A stretch of DNA of 21,309 nucleotides from STC-74 sp043756665 (GCA_043756665.1 JAYUQR010000134.1:1-21309), one strand, 5' to 3'. Shown: positions 1 through 9,681, counted from the first letter of the stretch. Notes: generated from the sequence alone by a model not told the origin. Translations and numbers: made by a program.

Positions 1-7
1 TATTGGC

Positions 8-68
8 ATAGAAAAAGTGGGTTAAGTACTGATATTTTTAGCGAATTCAGTATACCCACTTTTTCTAT
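8..68. terminator. Bidirectional terminator-like hairpin
   Basis: A perfect 15-bp inverted repeat pairs 8-22 with 54-68. A second 6-bp stem inside it pairs 27-32 (TACTGA) with 47-52 (TCAGTA). The arms carry an A-run on one side and a T-run on the other, so each strand reads as a hairpin with a U-rich descending arm. It lies just downstream of the minus-strand lipoprotein gene that ends at 93 and could terminate it, and possibly a plus-strand gene entering from outside the window. Confidence 0.65.
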
Positions 69-92
69 TTTAGTGAAAGGATGTGTTTGGAC

Positions 93-218
93 TTAACAGT
101 TATCATTACTAAAACTCTTCCACTTCGTTGTATCGAGACGGACCAATGGATCTGCACAAGAAGAGAGAATAAGAATTGTTATAGCGATGATAATAAGTTT
201 TGTATTTAGAAATTTCAT
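93..218 (-). CDS. Small lipoprotein (41 aa)
   Basis: The 41-aa product starts MKFLNTK, continues with a hydrophobic stretch (LIIIAITILIL) and then has a lipobox LSSC with the cysteine at residue 21. The mature part would be only about 20 residues and ends in Cys. This is the layout of a very small lipoprotein lipidated at the outer face of the membrane, comparable in size to entericidin-type or lysis-type lipoproteins, but no family is recognised. The frame holds no TGA codon. The start is the ATG at 218; a good promoter lies upstream (246-274) and a hairpin terminator downstream (8-68), so it looks like a one-gene transcript. Function unknown. Confidence 0.65.
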   Translation of the reverse strand: MKFLNTKLIIIAITILILSSCADPLVRLDTTKWKSFSNDNC

Positions 219-245
219 ATTCTAGAATAAATAATAGGTATCCAC

Positions 246-274
246 AATATAGCATATTCCCCACAGACATGCAA
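246..274 (-). promoter_or_regulatory. Promoter for the small lipoprotein gene
   Basis: On the minus strand there is a -35 box TTGCAT (269-274), a 17-bp spacer and a -10 box TATATT (246-251) preceded by TGC, an extended -10. It lies 28 bp before the ATG at 218. The box sequences and spacing match the sigma-70 consensus well. Confidence 0.6.
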
Positions 275-328
275 AATTCCTTGATGCAATTATCATAATA
301 TTATTATTCAATATTAAAATTTATTGTC

Positions 329-356
329 TTGACAGAGAGAGAGTTTTTTATAGGAT
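329..356 (+). promoter_or_regulatory. Promoter for the 154-aa orphan gene
   Basis: A perfect -35 TTGACA at 329-334 is followed after 16 bp by TAGGAT at 351-356; an overlapping GATACT at 354-359 is an alternative -10. It ends 26 bp before the ATG at 383. With the minus-strand promoter at 246-274 it makes a divergent promoter region. Confidence 0.5.
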
Positions 357-382
357 ACTTTTCAATTTCTCATTTTTAACTT

Positions 383-847
383 ATGACAATACCAAGCTCT
401 CCATCCCCAATACAGTCAGAAATAGATGCACTGGTACTTTTGGCATATCAAAATTGAATAGATGGAAAGACACTTATATGAATGTTAGAAGCTACTATAA
501 AATGTGATGTTAGTTCGCTGCTATCTGCAGATTTACAATTAAGAAGATCAGATGCTCAATGAGGGGTTCCATTACTTGTTGATAAAAGAACTGCACACGA
601 GATTATACTAGCAGTTCCAGAAGTGAGAACAGCAGTTGATAAACTACTGTCATACAAATGACAAATCGAGTATCAGAGAGTTAAATGAAGAGCAGCAGTA
701 AATGTTATGACTTGGCTTCAGATAAACCTCATTGATACTGGTAGATTAACAAGTGAAGAATTAAGAATTATTCCTTTGGTTGCTTTTAGGGATTTTGATA
801 TACGTCTTTATCAGGCAATTGCAAACCATGATAGGTATAACAAATAG
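383..847 (+). CDS. Hypothetical protein, 154 aa (UGA=Gly)
   Basis: An open frame of 154 codons plus TAG exists only when TGA is read as Gly; it has five TGA codons (for example AYQN-G-IDGK and DAQ-G-GVP). The protein begins MTIPSSPSPIQSEID and is mixed alpha/beta in character, without a signal peptide, membrane segment or cysteine cluster. I recognise no family. The ATG lies 26 bp after a good sigma-70 promoter and follows the AACTT-ATG context seen at other starts here, with no Shine-Dalgarno sequence. Codon use is more AT-rich than in rpoBC (TTA, AGA and ATA are common). It reads away from the lipoprotein gene and towards rpoB. Confidence 0.7.
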
Positions 848-1088
848 TTATCATAAGTATAATGTAATAGTATAATTCAATTTTTAAAATAACTTGCATT
901 TCTATCATTTTCCATATAATTCCCCCATCGCACTCACAAGCTTCGATTGAGTAATACCATTTGTGAGGGCAGTTTTTCGTGTATTTCACGTCGAACACCC
1001 TTGTTTTCGTCAATATCTGCTCAGGAGTTCTGTGGTCTTGTCATGATCCGAACGAGTACGATATATTGCGGAAGTTCAGCTTATAGAG
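848..1088. other. Intergenic stretch with only weak ORFs
   Basis: No convincing gene is seen between the orphan gene and the repeat tract before rpoB. With UGA=Gly several overlapping frames stay open. One on the minus strand from an ATG at 1044 to a TAA at 808 gives 78 aa; another minus-strand frame contains a Cys-bearing segment CPHKWYYSIEACEC near 910-970; a plus-strand frame also runs into the repeats. None has a recognisable domain, a good start context or a clear promoter, and they compete with each other, so I call none. Confidence 0.4.
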
Positions 1089-1219
1089 AGTAGGGAATAG
1101 ATAGTAGGGAGTAGCTATTAGGTAATAGATTCTCAATCCAAAGAGTCTGCCTAAAACCTATAGCCTAAAACCTATAATCTAAAACTTATAATCTAAAACC
1201 TAATTTCTAACATTTACAT
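1089..1219. repeat. Inverted pair of degenerate heptamer arrays
   Basis: From 1089 to 1130 six consecutive heptamers run AGTAGGG, AATAGAT, AGTAGGG, AGTAGCT, ATTAGGT, AATAGAT. From 1150 to 1219 about ten heptamers run CCTAAAA, CCTATAG, CCTAAAA, CCTATAA, TCTAAAA, CTTATAA, TCTAAAA, CCTAATT, TCTAACA, TTTACAT. The second array is roughly the reverse complement of the first: 1116-1131 matches the complement of 1190-1205 at 13 of 16 positions. The arrays end 3 bp before the rpoB ATG, so they fill its 5' leader. They resemble in form the heptameric STRR repeats of cyanobacteria, without sequence identity. Confidence 0.75.
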
Positions 1220-1221
1220 TC

Positions 1222-4200
1222 ATGGCGAAGAAAATAGAAACTCCAGTTTCTTCTCCTATAGTATCATGAGCTCCAGAGGCATCGAATCTCGGGGCGATTT
1301 ATCATGATCAGGGAAGATATTTTTTCAGTGATGATCGCACGATCCTCGAACTTCCAGGACTCATCGAGGTCCAGCTCGATAGCTACCGTGACTTTCTCAC
1401 CCGACGTCTCGGACAGGCATTCGGTGAAGCGTTTCCGATCGATGACTTTTCGGGTGAAAAGATCTCGATCTACTACAAGAACTATGCCCTCGAAGAGCCG
1501 AAATATTCGGTTTCAGACTGCAAACGAAAGAATCTAAACTACGAAGCACCACTGAAGGTCCGATTCGAAATGCTCAATAAGCAATCTGGTGAGATCAAAG
1601 AACAGGACGTCTACCTCGGTGGCATTCCACTCATGACAGAAATGGGAACATTTATCGTGAATGGGATCGAACGTGTGATCGTGAATCAGATTATCCGTTC
1701 GACGGGTATGTTTTTCACGCCAGATGCTCGTTCACCGAATCTCTTCGGAATGAAGATCATCCCACACCGTGGAAGCTGGTTCGAGGTCGAGATCGAGAAA
1801 AAATGAGTCGTAAATGTGAAGATCGATAAAAAGCGAAAGATTCCTATTTCTGTCATCCTCCGAGCGTTCGGCTATGAGTCTGATGCCGACATACTCGATG
1901 CTTTCAAGGGTGAGGATGAGTGGATCACGAAGCATATCGCACCGACGATCGAAAAAGATAAGACCAAAAATCGTATGGAAGCCCTCTATGCGATCTATAA
2001 GCTCCTGCGTCCAGGAGATCTCGGGACCGATGAACGAGTCGAGCAGCTCTTCCAGTCGACATTTTTCGATCCGAAAAAATTCGAACTCGGAGATGTCGCG
2101 CGTATCAAGATCAACCGAAAACTCTCGAAACACTATAAGGATCACAAGAAAGCCGCTGAAGTAGATGAGTCGAATAAGTTCCTCATGGGGGCTGATTTCC
2201 TCTCTGGTGTCCGCTACCTCCTCGCGCTCTGTGAACATCGTGATGGATTCTCGATCGATGATATCGATCACCTCGAAAATCGTCGTGTCCGATCCGTCGG
2301 TGAGCTCGTCTATGATAAGGTAAAGGTCGGTCTTGCCCGTATGGAAAAGATCGCAAAGGATCGTATGACCATCATCGCGGATCTCGAAGAAGCAGTTCCA
2401 GGAACATTTATCAATTCTCGTCCGATGGTGGCGGTGATGCGAGAATTTTTCGGGACGAATCAACTCTCTCAGTTCATGGATCAATCGAATCCCCTCTCTG
2501 AGCTTTCTCATAAACGTCGAGTCACAGCACTCGGTGTCGGTGGTCTCACGCGAGAACGTGCCTCATTCGAAGTACGTGACGTCCATCCGACGCAGTATGG
2601 TCGAATATGTCCGATCGCGACTCCAGAAGGACCGAACATCGGTCTCGTTCTCCACTTTGCGACCTATGCTCGAGTCGATAAATATGGATTCATCACGACA
2701 CCATTTCGTAATGTGCTCCACAGTGTGAAAAATAATGGTTCTGATGCCGTCAATCGTATCGCCCTCACGGATATCGTGGATGAGAAGGGAAACGTGATCG
2801 TGCCAGAAAAAACATATATCACTGAAGCTCATGCGAAGGATCTCCAGAAAAAAGTAAAAACAGAAACCATCGAAGTACGAGGATACCTTTCGAATGATCA
2901 TGAATATTTCGACGCCTATGAAGAGCGTGATCTCGTTATCGCAGAGGCAAATACTCCGGTCGATGCCTATGGAAACTTCACAGAAACCCGACTCTCAGCA
3001 CGCAGGTCGTCTGAGGCGACGGTTGCCTATGTCCGTGAGATCACCCATATCGATATATCGCCGAAGCAGCTCATGAGTGAGACGACGACCCTGATACCAT
3101 TTCTCGAACATGATGATGCGACTCGAGCCGAGATGGGAACAAACATGATGCGACAAGCAGTTCCACTCGTTCGAGCTGAGGCTCCAGTCGTCGGTACTGG
3201 TATGGAGCGTATTATCGCTGAAGGATCAGGATATGTTATCAAAGCTGAGGATGATGGAGAGATTATCGGTGTGGATGCAAAACATATATCAGTCATCTAT
3301 GCAAATGGAAAAAAGGTTACCTATCCACTGCGCACCTTTGAGCGATCGAATCATGATATGCTCATCCATCAGTGGGCTCGTGTCTCGACGGGTGAGAAAT
3401 TCATCAAATGAAAAATCCTCGCTGATGGACAGGCGATCGATAATGGAGAGCTCGCCGTCGGGCGCAATCTCGTCGTCGCCTATATGCCGTGGGAAGGGTA
3501 TAACTATGAAGATGCACTCATCATCTCAGAGCAGCTCATGCAGAATGACTACTATACATCCATCCATATCAATGAATACATCATGGATGTTCGAGAGACC
3601 AAGCTCGGCCCTGAGCAGACAACCAATGATATCCCGAACGTGAGTCCGATCAAACTCAAAGATCTCGATATCGATGGTATCGTTCGAATAGGAGCCTATG
3701 TCCGTGCGAGTGATATCCTCGTCGGAAAAGTCACACCAAAGGGTGAAGTCGAACTCTCACCAGAAGAACGACTCCTCCGTGCAATATTCGGTGACAAGTC
3801 GAAGGACGTGAAGGATTCATCACTCATCCTCCCGGCAGGTTCTGGAGGAAAGGTGATCGGTGTTCATGTTCTCAGACGTGAAGATGGAGATAATCTCCCG
3901 ACTGGAGTATTCAAGCAAGTAAAGGTCTACGTCGCACAAACTCGAAAAATCGAAGTCGGTGACAAGATGGCAGGTCGACATGGAAATAAGGGTATCGTCT
4001 CTCGTATCGTTCCTCGTGAAGATATGCCATTCCTCGCGGATGGAACGCCTGTCGATATCATCCTGAATCCTCTCGGTGTCATCTCTCGTATGAACATCGG
4101 TCAGATCCTCGAGACACACCTCGGTGGTGCTGCGAAAAAGCTCGGTATCCGAGTCGCGACTCCGATCCTGAACGGTGTCACGATCGAACAGATCGCAGTT

Positions 4201-4800
4201 CTCATGGAACAGGCAGGCATCCCTGCAGATGGGAAGATCCAGCTCTATAACGGAAAAACTGGTGAAGCCTTCAAAGAAAAAACAATGGTCGGAATCAAGT
4301 ATATGCTCAAACTCCATCACCTCGTCGAAGATAAGATCCATGCTCGTTCGGTCGGTCCCTACTCGATGGTCACACAACAGCCACTCGGAGGAAAGGCACA
4401 GAACGGAGGACAGCGACTGGGGGAAATGGAAGTCTGGGCACTAGAGTGATATGGGGCCGCGAATATCCTCCAGGAAATGCTCACCGTGAAGTCCGATGAT
4501 ATCAATGGTCGTACTCAGCTCTACGAAGCCGTCGTGAAAGGGAAGAAGATCCGTCGTCCGAATGTTCCAGAGTCATTCAATGTCCTTCTCAGAGAACTCC
4601 AGGCACTCAATCTCAACATCGATCTCCTCGGAGAAGATGAGGTGATCGCCCTCGAGAAAGAAATGAAGGATCGATATGAAGAACTCGAGAAACTCGAATG
4701 AGCGTTCGATGTCGAGGTCGATATCCCAGAAGATGGTGAAGTGAAGGAAGAAGTTCCTGTGACAACGAGTCTCCCAGAAGGGGAAAGAGACGTAGAATAA
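1222..4800 (+). CDS. rpoB: DNA-directed RNA polymerase subunit beta
   Basis: RpoB, 1192 aa, forms with RpoC the catalytic core of RNA polymerase. The frame is continuous only with UGA=Gly, at codons 16, 195, 730, 1076 and 1160. Codon 730 sits in the FIK-G-KILADG segment, where bacteria have a conserved Gly. Landmarks in order are the beta lobe with RIDRKR-like KIDKKRKIP (about residue 200), the rifampicin region SQFMDQSNPLSEL from 416, HPTQYGRICPIATPEGPNIG after it, MPWEGYNYEDA (about 756), the GDKMAGRHGNKG loop and the C-terminal GEMEVWALEGYGA before the clamp. It is shorter than the 1342-aa E. coli protein, so the large lineage inserts are absent. The ATG has no Shine-Dalgarno sequence and follows a heptamer array directly. 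Codons are strongly biased (CTC, ATC, GAT, CGA/CGT), as expected for high expression. The acidic tail after 1160 is not conserved. Confidence 0.97.
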
Positions 4801-4802
4801 AA

Positions 4803-4980
4803 CCTCACCCCAGCCCTCTCCTCATAGGAGAGGGGGTCTGGAACTCTACTCTGTCATTCTGAGTGAAAGTAAAGAATCTGCTTCTGTCAGTTCCTGTCAT
4901 TTCGATACGAAGTGATAGTCAGTATACCCCTTGTGGGTAGAGGTCCTGCTCTGTCATTCCTGACTTGTTCAGGAATCTAG
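4803..4980. repeat. Cluster of palindromic intergenic repeats
   Basis: Four small hairpins of different sequence are packed in 180 bp. They are CCCTCTCCT/AGGAGAGGG (4814-4822 with 4826-4834), TCATTTCG/CGAAGTGA (4897-4904 with 4908-4915, one mismatch), TACCC/GGGTA (4925-4929 with 4935-4939) and ATTCCTGA/TCAGGAAT (4956-4963 with 4969-4976). The phrases TGTCATTCTGAG and TGTCATTCC..TTC-AGGAATCT resemble dispersed palindromic repeats known from many unrelated genomes. The GGAGAGGG hairpin just after the rpoB stop may also help end transcription, though it lacks a U-tract. Confidence 0.65.
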
Positions 4981-5012
4981 AGTTCCTCTATTCTCTAAGA
5001 ATCTCAAAAATT

Positions 5013-5249
5013 ATGATCTCATTACTTTCTATACCTGTACTTATTTATACTATATTATATAGTGCTTGAATTATAGTATGACTCATAGGTTTTTGGCTAT
5101 TTCTAGAAGAAAAACAGGTATGGAAAAAGCTAATAAAATTAGCTATCATCTTTCTTATTATTGCTACGAGTATCTCATGCTTAATTAGTATTTATGATTG
5201 GTGTATGCTAAGATTGGCTACGAATAGTTCTAGTTATTTTTCCCGATAA
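5013..5249 (+). CDS. Small two-helix membrane protein (78 aa)
   Basis: The 78-aa frame uses two TGA codons as Gly (residues 19 and 23). The product is mostly hydrophobic: residues 3-30 (LLSIPVLIYTILYS followed by GIIVGLIGFWLF) and about 42-58 (KLAIIFLIIATSIS) look like two membrane helices, joined by a charged EEKQVWKK loop. The tail is short and polar. No family is recognised. The start AAATT-ATG matches the context at rpoC and other genes, without a Shine-Dalgarno sequence. Codons are AT-rich and unlike those of the flanking rpo genes, so this is an unrelated gene lodged between rpoB and rpoC. It might be transcribed from rpoB read-through; no strong promoter is evident. Confidence 0.6.
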
Positions 5250-5271
5250 AAATATATAATTCACATCCCAC

Positions 5272-5360
5272 CACTTCCTTCGTATGGCATAGCCCAAGAG
5301 AAAGAGAAATTTATTTTCTCTCATGAACTCTTCACTCACGTGGTACGAAGATAAAAAGTG
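5272..5360 (+). promoter_or_regulatory. Possible structured leader upstream of rpoC
   Basis: The ends of this segment can pair: CACTT (5272-5276) with AAGTG (5356-5360) and CTTCGTA (5278-5284) with TACGAAG (5344-5350). Inside lie a GGC-ATA-GCC mini-hairpin (5286-5294) and an AGAAA-type stem, AGAGAAA (5303-5309) with TTTCTCT (5315-5321). Together these could form a multibranched RNA about 90 nt upstream of the rpoC ATG. It matches no RNA family I know, and it was found by eye without a folding calculation. Confidence 0.3.
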
Positions 5361-5404
5361 ATAAAGAAATACAGTATCAGTTACTGACTTCCAAACATCA
5401 AGCT

Positions 5405-5439
5405 CTGTAACTTTTCACTATTCACTTTTAACTTTTCAC
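5405..5439 (+). repeat. Heptamer tract before rpoC
   Basis: Five consecutive heptamers CTGTAAC, TTTTCAC, TATTCAC, TTTTAAC, TTTTCAC end 10 bp before the rpoC ATG. The unit (TTTTCAC) resembles the CTTCACT units found inside the DUF45 gene at 16232-16266. Confidence 0.65.
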
Positions 5440-5449
5440 TAAAAAAATT

Positions 5450-8400
5450 ATGTTTCCAATGACCAAGGACCTCGAGAATTTTCTCAATGATAAGATCACT
5501 GACTACACCCAGATCGGCAAACATGCTGGTCGCCGAGATATCACCGTCGGGAAAAATCTCGACAATCTCCGTGCGATCTCTGTCGGACTCGCTTCGAAAG
5601 AAGATGTCCGTGCCCTCTCCTATGGTGAAGTGCTCATCTCTGAGACGATAAATTATCGTACTCAGCGTCCAGAACGAGGTGGACTCTTCTGTGAACAGAT
5701 ATTTGGCCCACGCAAGAACTATGAGTGTGCGTGTGGGAAGTACAAACGTATCCGCTACAAGGGTGTGATCTGTGAACGATGTGGTGTCGAAGTGACCACC
5801 TCTCAGGTTCGTCGTCAACGAACGGGTCATATCGAACTCGCTGCTCCAGTCGCACATATCTGGTATCTGAAGAGTGTTCCATCTCGTATCGGACTCCTTC
5901 TCGATATTTCGGTAAAGCGTCTCGAACAGGTTGTGTATTTCGCTTCCTATATCATCACTGAGGTGTATGAGGAGAAGCGTGATGAGTCGATCAAGGAACT
6001 CGAGCATGCATACAAGAACCAGAAAATAACGCTCCAAAAAGAAGTCCAGCAGACGATAGGTGAACTCACACTCCAACTCGAAGAGAAGAAAATTTCGAAG
6101 AAGGAATTCCATGAGCTCGAAATCCTGCATTCTCGTCGGATCGATGAACTCGATGCTGAGTATGCGAAACTGCGTGATCTCCTGAAGATCCTGAAGGTCG
6201 CGGAAGTGATCGGTGAACTCGACTATCGAGTGATCTATGATAAATTCCCTCACGTCTTCAAGGGTGGAACGGGGGCTGAGCACCTGAAATCGCTTCTCGA
6301 ACGTATCGATCTGAAGGCATTTATTGCCGAACATCAGATCGAGCTCAAATCCGCTCCGAAGTCAAAGCAGAAGAAGATCCTCCAGAAACTCAAGCTCGCT
6401 TCATCCCTCTTCAAGTCTGGTCAGCGTCCTGAACACTTCATCCTCTCAGCCCTACAGATTCTCCCTCCGGATCTGAGACCGATGATCCAGCTCGATGGTG
6501 GACGATTCGCTTCCTCAGATCTCAATGACCTCTATCGTCGTGTGATCAATCGAAATAATCGTCTCCGCAAACTCTCAGAACTCGGAGCTCCAGATGTCAT
6601 ATTGAAAAATGAGAAACGTATGCTCCAGGAAGCGGTCGATATGCTTCTCAATGGTGATGTCCGCTCGAATCGTCCAGGGTATACCACTGCAACCAAGAAA
6701 AAACTCAAGTCACTCTCGGATATCCTGAAGGGAAAACAGGGTCGATTCCGACAGAATCTCCTCGGAAAACGAGTCGACTACTCTGGTCGATCGGTTATCG
6801 TCGTTGGTCCTCAACTCAAGATGAATGAGTGTGGTCTCCCGAAGATCATGGCAATTACCCTCTTCAAGCCTTTTGTTATCGGAAAACTCATCGAACGTGA
6901 GATTGCCTACAATGTGAAACATGCAGAGAAGATTATCGAAGAACGAACGAAGGAAGTGTGGGACACTCTCGATGAAGTTATCGATGGGAAATATGTCCTC
7001 CTCAATCGTGCTCCGACACTGCACCGTCTCGGTATCCAAGCATTTCGTCCAGTCCTCATCGATGGGAAGGCGATCCGTCTGCATCCACTCTGTTGTACGG
7101 CCTTCAATGCCGACTTCGACGGAGATCAGATGGCAGTCCATCTTCCGCTCACGATGGAGGCGCAGTTCGAAGCCGCGAATCTCATGGTGACATCGAAAAA
7201 TATGCTCAATCCATCGAATGGAGAACCGATCGTGGCTCCATCTCAGGATATGATTCTCGGATGTTACTACCTCACGAAGATCGACCTCGGGGAACCGAAA
7301 AACGTCTTCGCGAGTGGGAATGATGCGATGATGGCCTATGAAAACAGTGTCATTACCCTTCATACACCGATCAAGATGCGAGTAGAAGGGAACATCATCG
7401 ATACGACCTATGGACGATACCTCTTCAATGAGATCCTCCCCGTCGAGCTCGGATATGTGAACGAGACGATCGGAAAAAATGCAGCGAAAAAACTCCTTTC
7501 TCGTTCATTCGACCTCCTTGGTGGTGAATATACCGCATTTCTCGCGGATGATATCAAAAATCTCGGATTCAAGTATGCAACCCTCTCAGGACTCACCGTT
7601 TCTGCATTTGATATGATTATCCCTGACGAGAAACATGCATTCATCCATGAAGGTGAAGAGAAGATCAAGGAGATCCAAAAAGCCTTCTGGCATGGATATG
7701 TTACCGAGAAGGAACGCTACCTCCAGTCACTTCAGGTATGGGGTGCGATCAAGGGACGTGTCGAAAAGGAGATGAAAAAGAATTTCCTTCCGAACAATCC
7801 GATCTTTAACTTTGTCGATTCTGGAGCTCGAGGTTCATGGGGAAATGTGACACAGCTCTGTGGGATGAAGGGTCTCGTAGCATCACCAACCGGTGAGATT
7901 ATCGAGCTCCCGGTGAAGTGAAACTATAAGGAAGGACTCTCAGTTCTCGAGTACTTTATCAATACCCACTCAGGACGAAAAGGAAAGGCAGATACCGCTC
8001 TGAAGACGGCTCAGTCGGGATACCTCACTCGTCGACTCGTCGATGCAGCACAGAACATCCTGGTTCGCGAATATGATTGTACCACGATCCACTTCGAGAC
8101 ATTCGATCGCAGTGAGTCGAAGTCACTCTTCGGAGATACATTCGAGAACAAGATCTATGGGCGATTCACCGCTGTCGATACCTTCGATGAGCGTGGTGGG
8201 CTCGTTGTTCCTGCAGGAACCCTCGTCACGAAGGAAATCCTGAAAATGATCCTCGAATCGACTGCAAACAAGGTTTCAGTACGATCGGTTCTCACCTGTG
8301 AGACGGAGGAAGGAGTCTGTCAGCGATGTTATGGTCTCGATCTCGCGACATCAGATATCGTGAAGATCGGTACTCCTGTGGGAATTATCGCTGCTCAGTC

Positions 8401-9457
8401 GATCGGAGAACCTGGAACTCAGCTTACGATGCGAACATTCCACTCAGGATGAGTCGCGAAAGAAGGATGAGATATCACCGCAGGTCTCTCACGTGTCGAG
8501 GAGCTCTTCGAAGCTCGCAATCCGAAGTACCTCGCTGAGATCTCTCCATTTGATGGGAAGGTTATGGATATAGAAAGTGAGTGATCAGAAGTAACCCTCA
8601 CTATGGAAGCTCTCGATAAGGGAGTTCGTGAATACTATATCTCTGATCCGAGCATGGTTCCACTGGTGAAAAAATGAGATACCGTCGAAGAAAAACAGAT
8701 CATCGCAAAATCAAAAGAATCTCGTCAAAAAATCCAAGTCACGCATGCAGGTCGCATCACGAAGATGACAGATACTGTTATCACGATCGAAGATCTCATT
8801 CCAGAAACAGTTACCTTCTCGATCCCAACAGGACGCAACCTCCTCGTGAAGGTCGGTAGTATGCCAAAGATCGGTACCAAGCTCACGGAAGGTCATGTCA
8901 GTCTCCAGTCTCTCATGGATACAGCTGGGCCTCTCGCGACAGAGCTCTATATCGTAGCAGATATCAAGGAGATCTACTCTTCCCAGGGTCAGACGGTCAA
9001 TGCGAAACATATCGAACTCATCGTTCGTCAGATGTTCTCGAAGGTGAAGATTACCAATGCAGGAGATTCTACATTTTTCCCTGGTGATATCGTCGATATC
9101 ATCCGCTTCCGCAAGGAAAATCGCGAACTTGCTCGTGATGGGTCCAAGGAAGCTATCGGCCTCCAGCTCCTCCTCGGTCTCACGAAGATCTCCCTCTTCA
9201 CAGAGTCATGGCTCTCGGCCGCTTCGTTCCAGGAAACAGTCCGTGTTCTCGTCGATGCATCGACGTCTCGAAAGATCGATAATCTCGAAGGACTGAAAGA
9301 AAATGTGATCATCGGTCGCCTTATCCCGACGCTCAACTACTTCGAGAACAATCGTGATGTCGGAGAATTCTTCTCACATGAGTCCGATGGTACGACTGGA
9401 TACGATGACTCTCGAGATTCATTCGAGATCACGACAGCGAGTACGAGTCTGGTGTAA
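5450..9457 (+). CDS. rpoC: DNA-directed RNA polymerase subunit beta'
   Basis: RpoC, 1335 aa, carries the polymerase active site. In-frame TGA codons at 824, 1001, 1007, 1045 and 1076 read as Gly. Codon 1001 completes FHSG-G-VA and 1007 completes EG-G-DITAGLSRVEELFEAR, both conserved glycines in the trigger-loop/bridge region. The N-terminal zinc site has C93, C95, C108 and C111 with the usual spacing. The catalytic NADFDGDQM is at 553-561, with Mg-binding D555, D557 and D559. The second zinc site is C877, C950, C957 and C960. GKRVDYSGRSVIVVGP (around 436) and IAAQSIGEPGTQLTMRTFH (around 980) are intact. Residues 180-240 form a Lys/Glu-rich probably coiled segment. The start ATG at 5450 follows a heptamer tract without a Shine-Dalgarno sequence. 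The C-terminal ~25 residues are acidic and Ser/Thr-rich. Confidence 0.97.
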
Positions 9458-9461
9458 AATA

Positions 9462-9533
9462 TTGGAATGTTAGAATGTTGGAATGTTAGAAACTTAGAAT
9501 GATAGAAGGTTGGAGAGTTGGAAGTTTAGATTA
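9462..9533 (+). repeat. Octamer tract after rpoC
   Basis: Nine consecutive octamers of consensus TTRGAATG run TTGGAATG, TTAGAATG, TTGGAATG, TTAGAAAC, TTAGAATG, ATAGAAGG, TTGGAGAG, TTGGAAGT, TTAGATTA. The tract starts 5 bp after the rpoC stop codon and precedes its terminator. Confidence 0.75.
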
Positions 9534-9583
9534 TATCAAATTTTCCGAAAGATTCTTGTCCCGGTTCCGAAAAAAGCTTTAAG

Positions 9584-9616
9584 AAAATCCCTTCACGGTC
9601 AGGTGGAGGGATTTTT
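9584..9616 (+). terminator. Intrinsic terminator of rpoC
   Basis: AAAATCCCTTCAC (9584-9596) pairs with GTGGAGGGATTTT (9603-9615), with one G-U pair and a GGTCAG loop, followed by a T-rich stretch. It is a strong factor-independent terminator 127 bp after the rpoC stop. Confidence 0.88.
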
Positions 9617-9681
9617 ACTATTTTTTTGACTTTATTTGATAATATTTATAATAAAAGTACTTTACTTTTTTATTCACTATT

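Noticed and set aside
786..1013. Minus-strand 75-aa frame with CPHKWYYSIEACEC
   Set aside because: TTG start, overlap with the end of the 383-847 gene and competition with other open frames; nothing identifies it.
3409..4449. rpoB, rpoC and argH as broken pseudogenes or frameshifted genes
   Set aside because: All breaks are in-frame TGA codons, with no change of frame and with conserved Gly at the site, so the genes are intact under code 25.
1267..8677. UGA as tryptophan (code 4) or selenocysteine
   Set aside because: The TGA positions match conserved Gly, conserved Trp uses TGG, and the codon occurs in nearly every gene, most with several copies.
1732..9010. Long open frames on the minus strand opposite rpoB and rpoC (for example 1732-2511 and 5381-6334)
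   Set aside because: They are shadows caused by the strong codon bias of rpoBC; they have no start context and no family likeness.
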